A stretch of 39,591 nt of DNA from an uncultured Eubacteriales bacterium (GCA_900545885.1 URAF01000016.1:1-39591), one strand, 5' to 3'; counted from the first letter of the stretch, positions 24,751 to 33,775 are shown. Numbers and translations are program-made. The notes: generated from the letters alone by a model not told the origin.

Positions 24751-25946
24751 TTGGCTTTCCCTCCCTTCTTGTTGATTTTCTTGATTTCCAGACTTTCGAC
24801 AAACGCCTGGAAACGGGTGCGGAGCTGACCGGACGTTCTGGACATATAAGGACGGTCGATGGACAGCGTGGGAATGCCGAACTCTTCGCTTGCGATATGG
24901 CTTGCGAGAGCGCGTTCGTATCCCCAGTAGTCGCAGAACTTAATCTGTTCGTAAATGGCACCGTCGGCGTGATATTCTTTGACGGCGTCTTTCACGAAAT
25001 TCCATCTCTGGTTCTTCTTTTCCATGCTTACGTAACGGGGGCACATGCTCGTCGTCATGTAGTGTCTGCAAATCTGGTCAAGCGCGGGTTCGTCGTCGTT
25101 CATCACGATTTCCTCTCTGCCGGGCGTGGAACCGTAGCAGTATCTGTCCATAACGACCAGTGCACCGTTGTCTTCGATAAGGCGGGTAAGGTCGGGGTCG
25201 TCGATTTCGCTGCCGATGAGCACTACTCTTGCGCGGAACTTGCTCTTCGCGTCGGGTTCTCTGGTTTTGAGTTCTTCGAGCGTTTCGCGGAGTTTGTCGA
25301 CGATGAGGTATTTCGGGCAAACGTAGGTCACAAGAGTCAGAATGTGGAACTCATACCCCGTAATAGGCGGATTGGGGAGTTTTCTCATTTCGCCGATTTC
25401 GGTGAGAATGCGGCAAACTTCGTTGTGCTCGGCAACGGCTTTTCGGATTGCCACGTCCGAAACGTCTACGCCGTATCTTTCGTGCAAAGGCGTGAGAACT
25501 TTCATTTCGAGCTGCTGTTTGAGGTGAGGCACCGCGCCTTCGTCCACCTTGCAGGGAACGTCCACGTGACTGACGAAAAACTTGTCGTTTTCGACCAGTT
25601 TCTGGATTTCGATGTTCTCCATGCAACGGTTCATCTGTGCGCAGGCGTCCACTCCCGCGAGCGCGTCGAGGAAGTTGTAGCCGCCTTCGATGGCGCGTTC
25701 CAGAAGTGCACGGCAATACTCGCAGGTATAGTTGGACATGTAGTAAGTCGCAAGATCCATCGAACCCGTCTTCGGTGCACGTATTCTGGTTGAGACGCAG
25801 TTCCCGACGTTGAGCAGAACTTCGGGCATATGATAGCAGGTGTAACCGACGATGATTTTGCCGTCGGCTTTTGCCTTGCGCATAAGCTCGTTGTTTGCCT
25901 CGTCAAGCAGACTCTCAAAGTAAATCAAGTGCTTTAGGTCTTTCAA
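24747..25946 (-). CDS. 2-hydroxyacyl-CoA dehydratase / double-cubane-type protein, smaller subunit
   Basis: A 399-residue protein belongs to the same fold family as its downstream neighbour and probably forms a heterodimer with it. The opening KIIVGYTCYHMPEVLLNVGN is the family's first strand with a conserved-type Cys. CEYCRALLERA, GVDACAQMNRC, VDVPCKVDEG and IKFCDYWGYERA supply further cysteines, and the third strand RVVLIGSEIDDPDL is typical. The start is TTG with AAGGAGGG 4 bases upstream; no ATG fits better. It begins 15 bp after the CooC-like gene and overlaps the next subunit by ATGA, so the set is made in fixed order. Whether the substrate is an acyl-CoA or another redox partner is unknown. 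Confidence 0.8.
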   Translation of the reverse strand: MKDLKHLIYFESLLDEANNELMRKAKADGKIIVGYTCYHMPEVLLNVGNCVSTRIRAPKTGSMDLATYYMSNYTCEYCRALLERAIEGGYNFLDALAGVDACAQMNRCMENIEIQKLVENDKFFVSHVDVPCKVDEGAVPHLKQQLEMKVLTPLHERYGVDVSDVAIRKAVAEHNEVCRILTEIGEMRKLPNPPITGYEFHILTLVTYVCPKYLIVDKLRETLEELKTREPDAKSKFRARVVLIGSEIDDPDLTRLIEDNGALVVMDRYCYGSTPGREEIVMNDDEPALDQICRHYMTTSMCPRYVSMEKKNQRWNFVKDAVKEYHADGAIYEQIKFCDYWGYERALASHIASEEFGIPTLSIDRPYMSRTSGQLRTRFQAFVESLEIKKINKKGGKAK

Positions 25947-25961
25947 AATACCCTCCTTATA

Positions 25962-26726
25962 TTACAGAATTCCGAGGTTGGAAAGAGCTTCTTCCGCGCC
26001 CCTGACGATTGCAGAATCGCCCGGAATGTTGAATACGCTCTGACCGCGAACGTCGAAATACTGAAGATTCCTGTCGTCGGGAATGTACGCAAGCACGGGA
26101 ATGTCGCCGAGGTCGAGAATGTCTTTCAGTCCCTCGTCGTTCATACGGTTCACGACTACGCCCGTCTTTTCGTACATAACCAGTTCGTCGGCAACTTTCA
26201 GAATGGTTTTGACCACCTGCGTGCCCTTTCTGCTGGGGTCGGTGACCAACACAAGGTGCGACACCTTCTCCATCACTCGTCTGTTAATCTGTTCGATACC
26301 CGCTTCGCCGTCGATGACGATGATATCAAACTCGTCGGAAAGAATGCCGATTACCTCTTTGAGGTAAGCATTGACTTTGCAGTAGCACCCCGCAGACTCG
26401 GGACGGCCTACCGCGATAAAAGAAAACCCGTCGGCTTCAACCAGAGTGTCGAAGATGCGGTAACGCGCTTCGTTCAACAACTCGATTGCGTCACGGGTAT
26501 TGCCCTGTTCCACGTTGGTGACTATGGCTTTGCGGATATCGTCAATGGTACTCTCGGGCTGAATGCCGAGAGCGGTAGACAGACCTATTGCGGGGTCTGC
26601 GTCGATTGCAAGTATTCTTTTGTCGGGAAAACGGTTGACCAGAACTTTGACAAACGAGGCGGAAAGCGATGTTTTGCCTACTCCGCCCTTGCCTGCGAGA
26701 GCGATAATAATTTTGTTGTTCTCCAT
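25962..26726 (-). CDS. CooC/AcsF-type nickel-insertion ATPase
   Basis: A 254-residue MinD-like P-loop ATPase has the deviant Walker A AGKGGVGKTSLSASF at residues 11-25, AIDADPAIGLSTALG (switch region) and IIVIDGEAGIEQINRR (Walker B). Cys114-x-Cys116 in ESAGCYCKV corresponds to the C-x-C that binds Ni(II) in CooC, the maturation ATPase of CO dehydrogenase, and in AcsF for acetyl-CoA synthase. GGGGG precedes the ATG. It is first in an operon with two dehydratase-like proteins, their activase and a truncated ACS-like protein. No CODH catalytic subunit (CooS/AcsA) is in the window, so the client protein is uncertain. Family is clear; nickel delivery is inferred from the motif. Confidence 0.85.
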   Translation of the reverse strand: MENNKIIIALAGKGGVGKTSLSASFVKVLVNRFPDKRILAIDADPAIGLSTALGIQPESTIDDIRKAIVTNVEQGNTRDAIELLNEARYRIFDTLVEADGFSFIAVGRPESAGCYCKVNAYLKEVIGILSDEFDIIVIDGEAGIEQINRRVMEKVSHLVLVTDPSRKGTQVVKTILKVADELVMYEKTGVVVNRMNDEGLKDILDLGDIPVLAYIPDDRNLQYFDVRGQSVFNIPGDSAIVRGAEEALSNLGIL

Positions 26727-26795
26727 AAAACCCCCATTACGCTACCGTAAAGGCACAATAATAGCCGTCACAATATATGTCGGCTTTACAAAAAG

Positions 26796-26824
26796 ATTAT
26801 ACTATACAATCAATACGTTGTCTA
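26796..26824 (-). promoter_or_regulatory. Promoter of the cooC-like operon
   Basis: TAGACA (26819-26824) and a perfect TATAAT (26796-26801) on the minus strand have a 17-bp spacer, about 70 bp before the CooC-like start. With the terminator at 26971-26992 this separates the operon from metH. The rest of the gap between the two genes shows nothing else I recognise. Confidence 0.75.
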
Positions 26825-26970
26825 TATTCGCAATATCCGAATTCTTGAACAAAAAACGTGCGTTGTCGTCATAAACACACTCCGTCTTTCCGACAAAATC
26901 CGACAGCAACACCGATAGGCAACTCGAATGCTAAAACAAGGAAACATTGTTCAAAATCCGTTTGCATGAC

Positions 26971-26992
26971 AAAACCCGCAACCGCGGGTTTT
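26971..26992 (-). terminator. Rho-independent terminator of the metF-metH operon
   Basis: AAAACCCGC-AACC-GCGGGTTTT is a perfect 9-bp stem about 110 bp downstream of metH, ending in TTTT on both strands. Confidence 0.8.
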
Positions 26993-27102
26993 GAAGAGTG
27001 CACATGATTATTTGCAAATCAGTTTTTCAATCTTTACTCACTGACACCATAATGGCAACGCCAAATATGGCACGATTTTTTCGGCGTAATTTTATGAAGT
27101 CT

Positions 27103-29520
27103 TTATTTGCCGAAAACCTCTTCTGCGTAACGGGCGCTTTTGTTTGCGTCCTTGCAGTATTTGTCCGCACCGATTTCGGCGGCGTACTCTTCCGTGAGCA
27201 CCGCTCCGCCCACCATAACTTTGCAGTCGGGACAAGCCTCTTTGAGTTGCTTTACCGTGATTTTCATATTTTCGACCGTCGTAGTCATAAGCGCGGACAG
27301 CCCGCAAAGTCTGACGTTGTGTTTAAGACAAGCGTCGACAACGTCCTGCGGCGGAACGTTTTTACCGAGGTCGATAACGTGATAGCCGTAATTTTCAAGC
27401 ACGGTTTTGACGATGTTTTTGCCTATGTCGTGAACGTCGCCCTTTACGGTGGCAAGCACGATTTTGCCTTTTTCCGCGGCGGAAGTGTCGGGCAACGTCT
27501 TTTTGACTTCATCAAAGCACAACTTTGCCGCTTCCGCGGAAGCAATGAGTTGCGGAAGGAATATCACGCCTTTTTCGTAGTCGTCGCCTACCTTGTTGAG
27601 CGCGGGTATCAGATACTCGTCTATCACCGTAATGCCGTCGTGATTTGCAAGCAACGCGGCGGTTATATCTTTTGCTCTCGGTAACCCTTTGGATATACAG
27701 TAAAAAATGTCGTCCGTCTTTTGTTCTTTGCCGTCACTCTCTCCGCTTTTCCTATCTGCCGCGCCGCTTTGGGGCGTCTGTGCGTTTGCCGCCGCCGTAT
27801 TCGTTACGCTTGCGGCATTAGCCGTCCAATCGGCGTACTTTGCGGTGAACACGGCGCATTTTTCGTCGTTGCCGTGCAGAACGTTGAACGCGTCGACAGC
27901 CTGCATATTTGCGGCAATGTTGGGATTGAGTATGGGAAGGTCGAGTCCCGCGTACATCGCCATCGTAAGAAACGCCGTATTGACAATCTGACGTGCGGGA
28001 AGTCCGAAGGATATGTTGGAAACGCCGAGTACGGTTTTGACGTTGTACATGCTTTTCACACGTTCTATTGCGTGCAACGTGTTCATAGCCTGCGCCTGTT
28101 CCGCGCTTACCGTAAGCGTTAGGCAGTCGATGAAAATATCTTCTTCGGGAATGCCGTAAGACTTGGCGCGCTCGACGATTTTGCTTGCAAGCGCTACCCT
28201 TTCTTCCACCGTCTGCGGAACTCCGTCCGCACCGACCGTAAGCCCCACGACCGCCGCGCCGTATTTTTTAACGATAGGCAACAGAGCGTCAAGCGACGAG
28301 TCTTCCGCCGTCACGGAATTGACAATGGCTTTGCCGTTATATCTGCGCAACGCGGCTTCCACCGCGTCGGGTTTGCCGCAATCAATCTGCAAAGGCGCGT
28401 CCGTAAGCGACTGTACAAAAGACACAAGTTTCGGAAGCATCGCCGTTTCGTCGAGTTGCGGCAGTCCGCAGTTGACGTCGAGAATTTCCGCACCTGCTTC
28501 AACCTGTTCCAGCACCTGAGACGCGATATAATCGAAGTTGCCGTCCACAAGCGCCTGTTTCATGGCTTTTTTGCCAGTGGGGTTGATTCGCTCGCCTATA
28601 ACTTTAACGCCGTCTATCACGACGACTTTTTCCGCCGAACACACCGCCGAAAAACGCTTACGCTCGCGCTTTGCGGGTTTGCGCCCTTTAATGAGCTTTT
28701 TGAGCCCCGCAATGTATTCGGGGGTCGTGCCGCAACAACCGCCCAGCACGTTCACACCCGCGTCGAGATAATCGGCATACGCACATACAAACTGCTCCGC
28801 CGACACGGAATAATTCATACTGCTGTCGGGAAGTCCCGCGTTTGCCTTGACGAAAACGGGCAAATCGGTATATTGCATAAGACGTTTTACAAGCGGGAAA
28901 ATCTTGTCGGGACCGAGCGAACAGTTTATTCCTATGAAATCGCAGTACGCCGAAGCGGTAAGCGCGAACGCTTCCACACTGCACCCCGTGAACGTTCTTC
29001 CGTTTTCGTCAAACGTCATGGAACACATCAACGGAAGATTGCAATTTTCACGCACGGCAAGCGCCGCGGCTTTCAGTTCATAAAGGTCGGACATTGTTTC
29101 TATGACAACAAGGTCGACTCCGTCGCGCCCCGCTTCAACCTGTTCTTTGAAAAGGTCGTACGCGTCGTTGAAAGAAAGGTCGCCGAGCGGTTCGAGCAAC
29201 GCCCCCGACGGTCCTATATCCAACGCAACGTAAGCGCGATTGCCTGCCGCGCGCCGCGCAATCTCCACGCCCGCTTTGACAAGCGTCGCCGTCTCTTCCG
29301 AAGTTCCGAGTTTCAACCTGTTTGCGCCGAACGTGTTCGTGTATACAACGTTTGCGCCGCTCTCGATGTATTCACGATGAACACTCTCCACGATTTCGGG
29401 AGCGGTGACATTGAGTCTTTCGGGCAAGGCTCCGCCTTCCAGCCCGCGCTGTTGCAGACGTGTACCCAACGCACCGTCCAGCAAAACTATATTCTTTTCA
29501 GCAAAGGTAAGAAAGTCCAT
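27103..29520 (-). CDS. metH: Cobalamin-dependent methionine synthase lacking the activation domain
   Basis: An 805-residue protein transfers methyl from 5-methyl-THF through cobalamin to homocysteine. Domains in order are the homocysteine-binding barrel (about 10-280; zinc ligands Cys200 in GINCSLG and Cys262-Cys263 in GGCCGTT), the pterin barrel (about 305-560; VIGERINPTGKKAM, EILDVNCGLP), a low-complexity Ala/Ser/Asp linker (about 568-600), the helical cap (about 605-685), and the B12 domain (about 686-805) with Asp695-x-His697-x2-Gly700. E. coli MetH has about 1,220 residues; the missing C-terminal activation domain is encoded by the upstream neighbour. The start ATG follows GGAGATAT; upstream in-frame starts lack a site. 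It is the last gene of metF-activation-metH. Confidence 0.95.
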   Translation of the reverse strand: MDFLTFAEKNIVLLDGALGTRLQQRGLEGGALPERLNVTAPEIVESVHREYIESGANVVYTNTFGANRLKLGTSEETATLVKAGVEIARRAAGNRAYVALDIGPSGALLEPLGDLSFNDAYDLFKEQVEAGRDGVDLVVIETMSDLYELKAAALAVRENCNLPLMCSMTFDENGRTFTGCSVEAFALTASAYCDFIGINCSLGPDKIFPLVKRLMQYTDLPVFVKANAGLPDSSMNYSVSAEQFVCAYADYLDAGVNVLGGCCGTTPEYIAGLKKLIKGRKPAKRERKRFSAVCSAEKVVVIDGVKVIGERINPTGKKAMKQALVDGNFDYIASQVLEQVEAGAEILDVNCGLPQLDETAMLPKLVSFVQSLTDAPLQIDCGKPDAVEAALRRYNGKAIVNSVTAEDSSLDALLPIVKKYGAAVVGLTVGADGVPQTVEERVALASKIVERAKSYGIPEEDIFIDCLTLTVSAEQAQAMNTLHAIERVKSMYNVKTVLGVSNISFGLPARQIVNTAFLTMAMYAGLDLPILNPNIAANMQAVDAFNVLHGNDEKCAVFTAKYADWTANAASVTNTAAANAQTPQSGAADRKSGESDGKEQKTDDIFYCISKGLPRAKDITAALLANHDGITVIDEYLIPALNKVGDDYEKGVIFLPQLIASAEAAKLCFDEVKKTLPDTSAAEKGKIVLATVKGDVHDIGKNIVKTVLENYGYHVIDLGKNVPPQDVVDACLKHNVRLCGLSALMTTTVENMKITVKQLKEACPDCKVMVGGAVLTEEYAAEIGADKYCKDANKSARYAEEVFGK

Positions 29521-29612
29521 ATATCTCCTTGCCTGTTCGTTATACGATACTCCGACTTCAATCGCGTGTGTTTGCGACCGATTTATTTTCAATTGACGAA
29601 CGATTTTACTTT

Positions 29613-30260
29613 TTATTTCGCCCTGTACGCGCAATCTTTCAACGCGCATTCCGCGCACTTGCCGCCGCATTTGAGGTTGTCCCCGAAATCGCGCGAACCG
29701 TCGCAAATTCCGACAACCGCAGTCACGGACTTCTGCGGAGTCATAATGTTTCCCGCCCCGAGATAAACGCCCAAACGCCTGTTCATATCGAGCAGTCGAA
29801 TGAAATCGTGTTGCTGTTCGAGCGGAAAATCTCCGTACCCGCAGGAAAACCGCGAAGTGAGTTTTTTGCCGCATTGTTCTGCGAGATTTTCGCAAAGGTC
29901 GTCAAGCACGCTTTCTATTGCGCAAACTGCCGCGCTGTCAACCGCAACTCCGATCACGGGGTCTTCTCTCATAAGCCGCCCGACCAGTTTGTCAAGTCCG
30001 AGTCCGAGTGTCGCCGCAATCAGATAAACACGATTGCACCCCGCAAGATGTCGGGCTATGTCCTGCCCCTGCAAGATTACGTTCGTTCCCGCAAGTTGCA
30101 TAGTTGAATGGTCTATTTCGTATTCTTTAACCACCGTTTTCGGCGAAATTACAGAAATACAAAGTTCTTCCGCACGGGAAAAAACTTCGAGGTTTTCGCG
30201 GGACAGCGCCTGTCCTCTGAACCCCATATATCTGAGCATTTCGTCACGGTCGATTTTCAT
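29613..30260 (-). CDS. Free-standing methionine synthase activation protein
   Basis: A 215-residue protein matches the MetH activation (SAM-binding) domain, which allows reductive methylation of inactive cob(II)alamin. SRFSCGYGDFPLEQQ aligns with the R-x-x-x-GY-x-x-x-P SAM-binding motif, and IAATLGLGLDKLVGRLMRED is typical of split versions such as the Thermotoga protein. The C-terminus has Cys-x3-Cys-x2-Cys-x4-Cys (CGGKCAECALKDC), a probable Fe-S or metal site seen in anaerobe homologues but absent from E. coli MetH. The ATG at 30260 with AAAGGATAG upstream is preferred over longer in-frame starts. It lies between metF and metH, 92 bp before metH. No flavodoxin is adjacent, so the electron donor is open. 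Confidence 0.88.
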   Translation of the reverse strand: MKIDRDEMLRYMGFRGQALSRENLEVFSRAEELCISVISPKTVVKEYEIDHSTMQLAGTNVILQGQDIARHLAGCNRVYLIAATLGLGLDKLVGRLMREDPVIGVAVDSAAVCAIESVLDDLCENLAEQCGKKLTSRFSCGYGDFPLEQQHDFIRLLDMNRRLGVYLGAGNIMTPQKSVTAVVGICDGSRDFGDNLKCGGKCAECALKDCAYRAK

Positions 30261-30371
30261 TCGGTCTATCCTTTTGTTGCGGTTGCGATTGAACAAATTT
30301 TGCGTGAACGATCAATCGAAAACTCTTTGCCGCACAGTTTTCAAACAAATCAGATGCGGTCTTTCTGCAAC

Positions 30372-31250
30372 TTACTTTTCGGCGTTCAGTTTGTCGAGAA
30401 TGGGTTTGACGTTGCGCGTTATGCGTTCTGCTACGTAAGCGTTGTTCATTATGTAAAGGTGTATGCCGTCCACTCCGCCGCTCAACAAATCGATAATCTG
30501 GTCGGTGGCGTAGGCAATACCCGCTTCCATAAGCGCGTCGGGGTCGTCTGCAAAACGCGAATACATACGCGATATTTTGGACGGAATTTTCGCGCCCGTC
30601 ATCTTGACTATGCCGCCGAACTGCGAAGCCTTGACAAGCGGCATAACGCCTGCCTGAACGGGAACGTCGACGCCTGCAAGGCGCAACATATCGCGATAAC
30701 GGAAGAAGTCGTCGTTGTCGAAAAACAGTTGCGTGTTGAGGTGGCTTATTCCGAGGTCGACTTTTTCTTTTATGTGTCTGATGTCCTGCACCATATCGGG
30801 ACTTTCGGGGTGTCCTTCGGGATAGCAGGCACCCGCTATATCCGCGTCCGAACCGCGCGATCTGATGAACCGCACAAGGTCGCTTGCATAGCGGAAATCC
30901 TGCGACGTCTCCCCTTCTATTCTGTCGCCGCGCAAAGCAAGTATGTTTTCGACGCCTGCGGCTTGCAATGCGTCGAGAGCACGCGAAACTTCTTCCTTGG
31001 ACGAGTTTATGCAAGTAAGGTGCGCAAGCGGTTCGATGCCGTATCTGTTCTTGACGATGTCGGCAATCTCCGCCGTATGGGAGTTCTTGCTGCCGCCCGC
31101 GCTGTACGTTATGGAAATGTAATCGGGACGAATGCCTTTCAAACTGTCAAGTGTCCGAAAAATTTTGTTTATGTCGTCGCCTGCTTTCGGCGGGAAAATC
31201 TCGAAAGAATAAACCGCCTTTTTGTCTTTGAACATTTCGCTTATGCGCAT
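30372..31250 (-). CDS. metF: 5,10-methylenetetrahydrofolate reductase
   Basis: A 292-residue FAD-dependent TIM-barrel enzyme makes the 5-methyl-THF used by MetH. YSFEIFPPKAGDD holds the catalytic Glu. ISITYSAGGS, HLTCINSSKEEV, NILALRGDRI (FAD site) and LNTQLFFDNDDFF are the conserved MetF strands. ATG 31250 with GGAGGGG just upstream is chosen; the longer in-frame start has no site and would begin at the likely -10 region. It is first in the operon with the activation protein and MetH. No MetV or RnfC-type partner is visible, so the electron donor is unknown. I see no cobalamin or SAM riboswitch in its short leader. Confidence 0.95.
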   Translation of the reverse strand: MRISEMFKDKKAVYSFEIFPPKAGDDINKIFRTLDSLKGIRPDYISITYSAGGSKNSHTAEIADIVKNRYGIEPLAHLTCINSSKEEVSRALDALQAAGVENILALRGDRIEGETSQDFRYASDLVRFIRSRGSDADIAGACYPEGHPESPDMVQDIRHIKEKVDLGISHLNTQLFFDNDDFFRYRDMLRLAGVDVPVQAGVMPLVKASQFGGIVKMTGAKIPSKISRMYSRFADDPDALMEAGIAYATDQIIDLLSGGVDGIHLYIMNNAYVAERITRNVKPILDKLNAEK

Positions 31251-31301
31251 AACCCCTCCACGCGCCCGCCGCGCGCAATGAAAAATCAAAATACTGACTA
31301 T

Positions 31302-31307
31302 ATAATA
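31302..31307 (-). promoter_or_regulatory. Possible extended -10 promoter for metF
   Basis: On the minus strand TGGTATTAT forms an extended -10, with only an AT-rich stretch in the -35 place. It would give a leader of about 45 nt. Confidence 0.35.
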
Positions 31308-31374
31308 CCACAAACAAAAAAATAAATAAACAACAAAAAATTACGCCATATTTACGCTTGCTTTTTTGCATGAA

Positions 31375-31402
31375 AAAACCGCGGGCAATTGCCCGCGGTT
31401 TT
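31375..31402. terminator. Bidirectional rho-independent terminator after the lipoprotein gene
   Basis: AAAACCGCGGGCAA-TTGCCCGCGGTTTT is a perfect 28-bp palindrome with A and T flanks, 17 bp downstream of the lipoprotein stop. Confidence 0.88.
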
Positions 31403-31419
31403 ATCTGTTTATGTTGTTT

Positions 31420-33669
31420 TTATGCCGCTGCAGGTGCAGGAATGGTTACCTTAAACTGTGCAGACATAATACCGCTCAAAGGATACTTGGCAATATCACC
31501 AACATAGCCCGGCATAATTGCCATCATGTTGGTAAGCAACGTGCCTTGTCCGAAGTATGCGGTAACTGTTTGTTCCTGACCGACGATGGACGGATCATAA
31601 TCCACATAGTACAGATGAGCTAAAGCGGAAAACTCTTGACCATTAATGTCAATGAACGTTACTGCAGGCTCACCAGGTGTGCTACCGAAATAGAATCCGT
31701 TAACGGTAGTTGCTGCTGCCCCCGCGTCGGCGGTGTAATTGAGTTGGGCGCCTTCTTTAATGCCCACCGCAAGTTTATCCGATCCACCGTAAACAAAGCC
31801 TTTTATGGATTTTGTATCAACGGTGTCACAAACGCCGTATTTTGCATCGCTGACTTTGATGTTGAGCAAATCGGAATCTCCGTCAAGACCGCGAATAATC
31901 TTTGCAAGGTCAACCATTCCACCGGAGGGAACATTCAGTGCTGTTACAAGATAATCAAGCAAGTTGCTGATTTCAAGCGTTACGCCTTCAGACGCAATAT
32001 TTTTGAAGTCAACATCAACCATTGCCCATATATCCTTAACATAGCCGATAACCTTTTTGGCTATTTCAAGTATCTTGTTGAAATCAACATCAGCCGCCGC
32101 AGAAGCACTCTTCTGTCTGGACAATACGCCGATATATTCGACAAGTTCCTGAATGTTGTATACGCCGCCGAGGTCAGAGTCGGTGGAACCCAAACCGCTG
32201 AACTGAGCAATAATATATCCTTCTTCAGTCTTGGTGTGAATAAGAAGAATGTTCTTAACGATTTCGTTTTCGGCATTCACTTCATTGATTTCGATGTGCA
32301 GATAACCGAGTTTCTTTATTGCATTTGCAATGTTGGTGTCGGCACCTTCACCTCTGTCTCTGCCAACCAGTTCCATAAGAGCGAAGGGGTTGAGATCCGC
32401 ATCAACGGAAATCGTAAATCTGTGGTTTTCTTCATACGAAGGAGTTGCGCCCTCTTCAGCAACGTTCTTCATCCCGATTGCAACGCCGTCAATGGAGAAC
32501 TTCAAAATGTTGATTGCTTCGGCGTCTGCAACTTCATCAATACCCGTTCCTGCAAATATATCCGCAATGGGAGTGCCTTGGTCAAGACGCAGTGTGTTGA
32601 GAGAAAGCGTGTAATCACCGTAAGGTCTGGGTATGCCGTTGTCGTTCTCTATATAATTGACGGTAAATCCCATTCCGGTTATTTCATTGCTGTTCTTAGC
32701 AAAGTCTATTCTGTAAGACACTTTCGTGAATTGCATAAAATCGCTGATTGTCAACCAAATTTCATTGATGCTGTCGCAGTTCGCGAAGAAAGGAATAGGA
32801 ACTTTGTGAATGACATCTGCAATTTGTGCTTTAACTTCGGCTTTGATTTTGTTCTTTTCATCTTCCGTCTGAGCATTTGCAAGGCGGTCTTTTGCAATTA
32901 TGTTGATGACATTATCATCGTTCAAAATACCGCTTACCATTTCGATTAACTTGGAAACGTTAACAGGATAGACAAAGCTGTCGCCGTAGTTTTCCCTCGT
33001 GCCGTAGAACTTGCCGTCGTTTTCTTTGCCAAGGATGCCCACTTCGCTGAGAGTGGAGAATATCAATGAAGGATCTTTAACAAAGCCTTGAAGCGCTTGA
33101 AGGATCATTGTCCACGTATCGTCTGCAGACGAAACAGCTCCATTATTTTCTTTGGCTTTGAGGTCGAGTATCAATTGACCGATCGAGAAACCGTTGATTT
33201 TCTTGTACCCGCCGTCATTGATATTGATGTAAATATAAGGATTGGTCGCGCTGTCCTGGTATCCGAGACCGAACAAGGTTTTGGGCGTTGTGTATCCTTC
33301 TTTTTCTTCTGTGACAGCAAGATAGATCTGTGTATCGAAACTGTCTACATCGAGGTTTGCGCGAGCAATAAGTTTGTATGACGCATCGGCATTTGCTTCG
33401 GTTTTGTCGTCGAGTTTGAGCTCGATTTCAAAATCTGCAACAAACTTTCTCCCACCGTTAGGGTTGAATTGTTTGTTTTCGCCGAATCGTCTCGACAATT
33501 CTTGGTTCATGACGGATGTGTTTTCTTCCCAACTCTCTTGCGCGTCGGGCAGATCACCACCACCGCCACCGCCGGTATTGCCGCCTTTATTGCAAGCGAC
33601 AAGCAACATCCCGCATGTGAGGCAGAGAGCAAGTATAGCCGCTACCATCAGAAAAATTTTCTTTTTCAT
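31420..33669 (-). CDS. Large secreted lipoprotein of unknown function
   Basis: A 749-residue protein begins with a lipoprotein signal peptide: a KKK start, a hydrophobic core, and lipobox LLVAC with Cys26 as the acylation site. A short Gly-rich linker (NTGGGGGGD) follows, as usual for surface-tethered proteins. The body has many beta-type repeats of the form FxIDxxxxxIxGMG/VxFxxxxN that suggest a repetitive beta-sheet or beta-solenoid fold, and the last 100 residues resemble an Ig-like Big_3 domain (YYVDYDPSIVGQEQTVTAYF). I recognise no enzyme motif. AAGGAGT precedes ATG 33669, a strong promoter lies upstream, and a strong terminator follows, so it is a single-gene, probably well-expressed unit. 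Cell-wall or substrate-binding roles are guesses. Confidence 0.7.
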   Translation of the reverse strand: MKKKIFLMVAAILALCLTCGMLLVACNKGGNTGGGGGGDLPDAQESWEENTSVMNQELSRRFGENKQFNPNGGRKFVADFEIELKLDDKTEANADASYKLIARANLDVDSFDTQIYLAVTEEKEGYTTPKTLFGLGYQDSATNPYIYININDGGYKKINGFSIGQLILDLKAKENNGAVSSADDTWTMILQALQGFVKDPSLIFSTLSEVGILGKENDGKFYGTRENYGDSFVYPVNVSKLIEMVSGILNDDNVINIIAKDRLANAQTEDEKNKIKAEVKAQIADVIHKVPIPFFANCDSINEIWLTISDFMQFTKVSYRIDFAKNSNEITGMGFTVNYIENDNGIPRPYGDYTLSLNTLRLDQGTPIADIFAGTGIDEVADAEAINILKFSIDGVAIGMKNVAEEGATPSYEENHRFTISVDADLNPFALMELVGRDRGEGADTNIANAIKKLGYLHIEINEVNAENEIVKNILLIHTKTEEGYIIAQFSGLGSTDSDLGGVYNIQELVEYIGVLSRQKSASAAADVDFNKILEIAKKVIGYVKDIWAMVDVDFKNIASEGVTLEISNLLDYLVTALNVPSGGMVDLAKIIRGLDGDSDLLNIKVSDAKYGVCDTVDTKSIKGFVYGGSDKLAVGIKEGAQLNYTADAGAAATTVNGFYFGSTPGEPAVTFIDINGQEFSALAHLYYVDYDPSIVGQEQTVTAYFGQGTLLTNMMAIMPGYVGDIAKYPLSGIMSAQFKVTIPAPAAA

Positions 33670-33775
33670 ACGATACTCCTTGATTATATTTGGTAATGCA
33701 CATCGATTGCCGGACGTGCACTTTCCTACCCTTATGTTTCTTATCAATGGTTAAAAGAAACTTAAATTTACATTA

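Noticed and set aside
23320..24828. Long plus-strand open frame opposite the larger dehydratase-like gene
   Set aside because: Antisense to a conserved gene, with unnatural composition and no start signal. The same applies to the long frames at 28456-29766, 31636-32949, 19056-19991 and 36386-37390.
23188..25946. Hydroxyglutaryl- or lactoyl-CoA dehydratase of an amino-acid fermentation pathway
   Set aside because: The family fits, but no CoA transferase, acyl-CoA dehydrogenase or hydroxyacid dehydrogenase lies nearby, while CooC- and ACS-like genes do; the specific name is not supported.
30372..31420. Cobalamin or SAM riboswitch before metF
   Set aside because: Only about 110 bp separate metF from the neighbouring terminator, and no B12-box or SAM-I core is visible.
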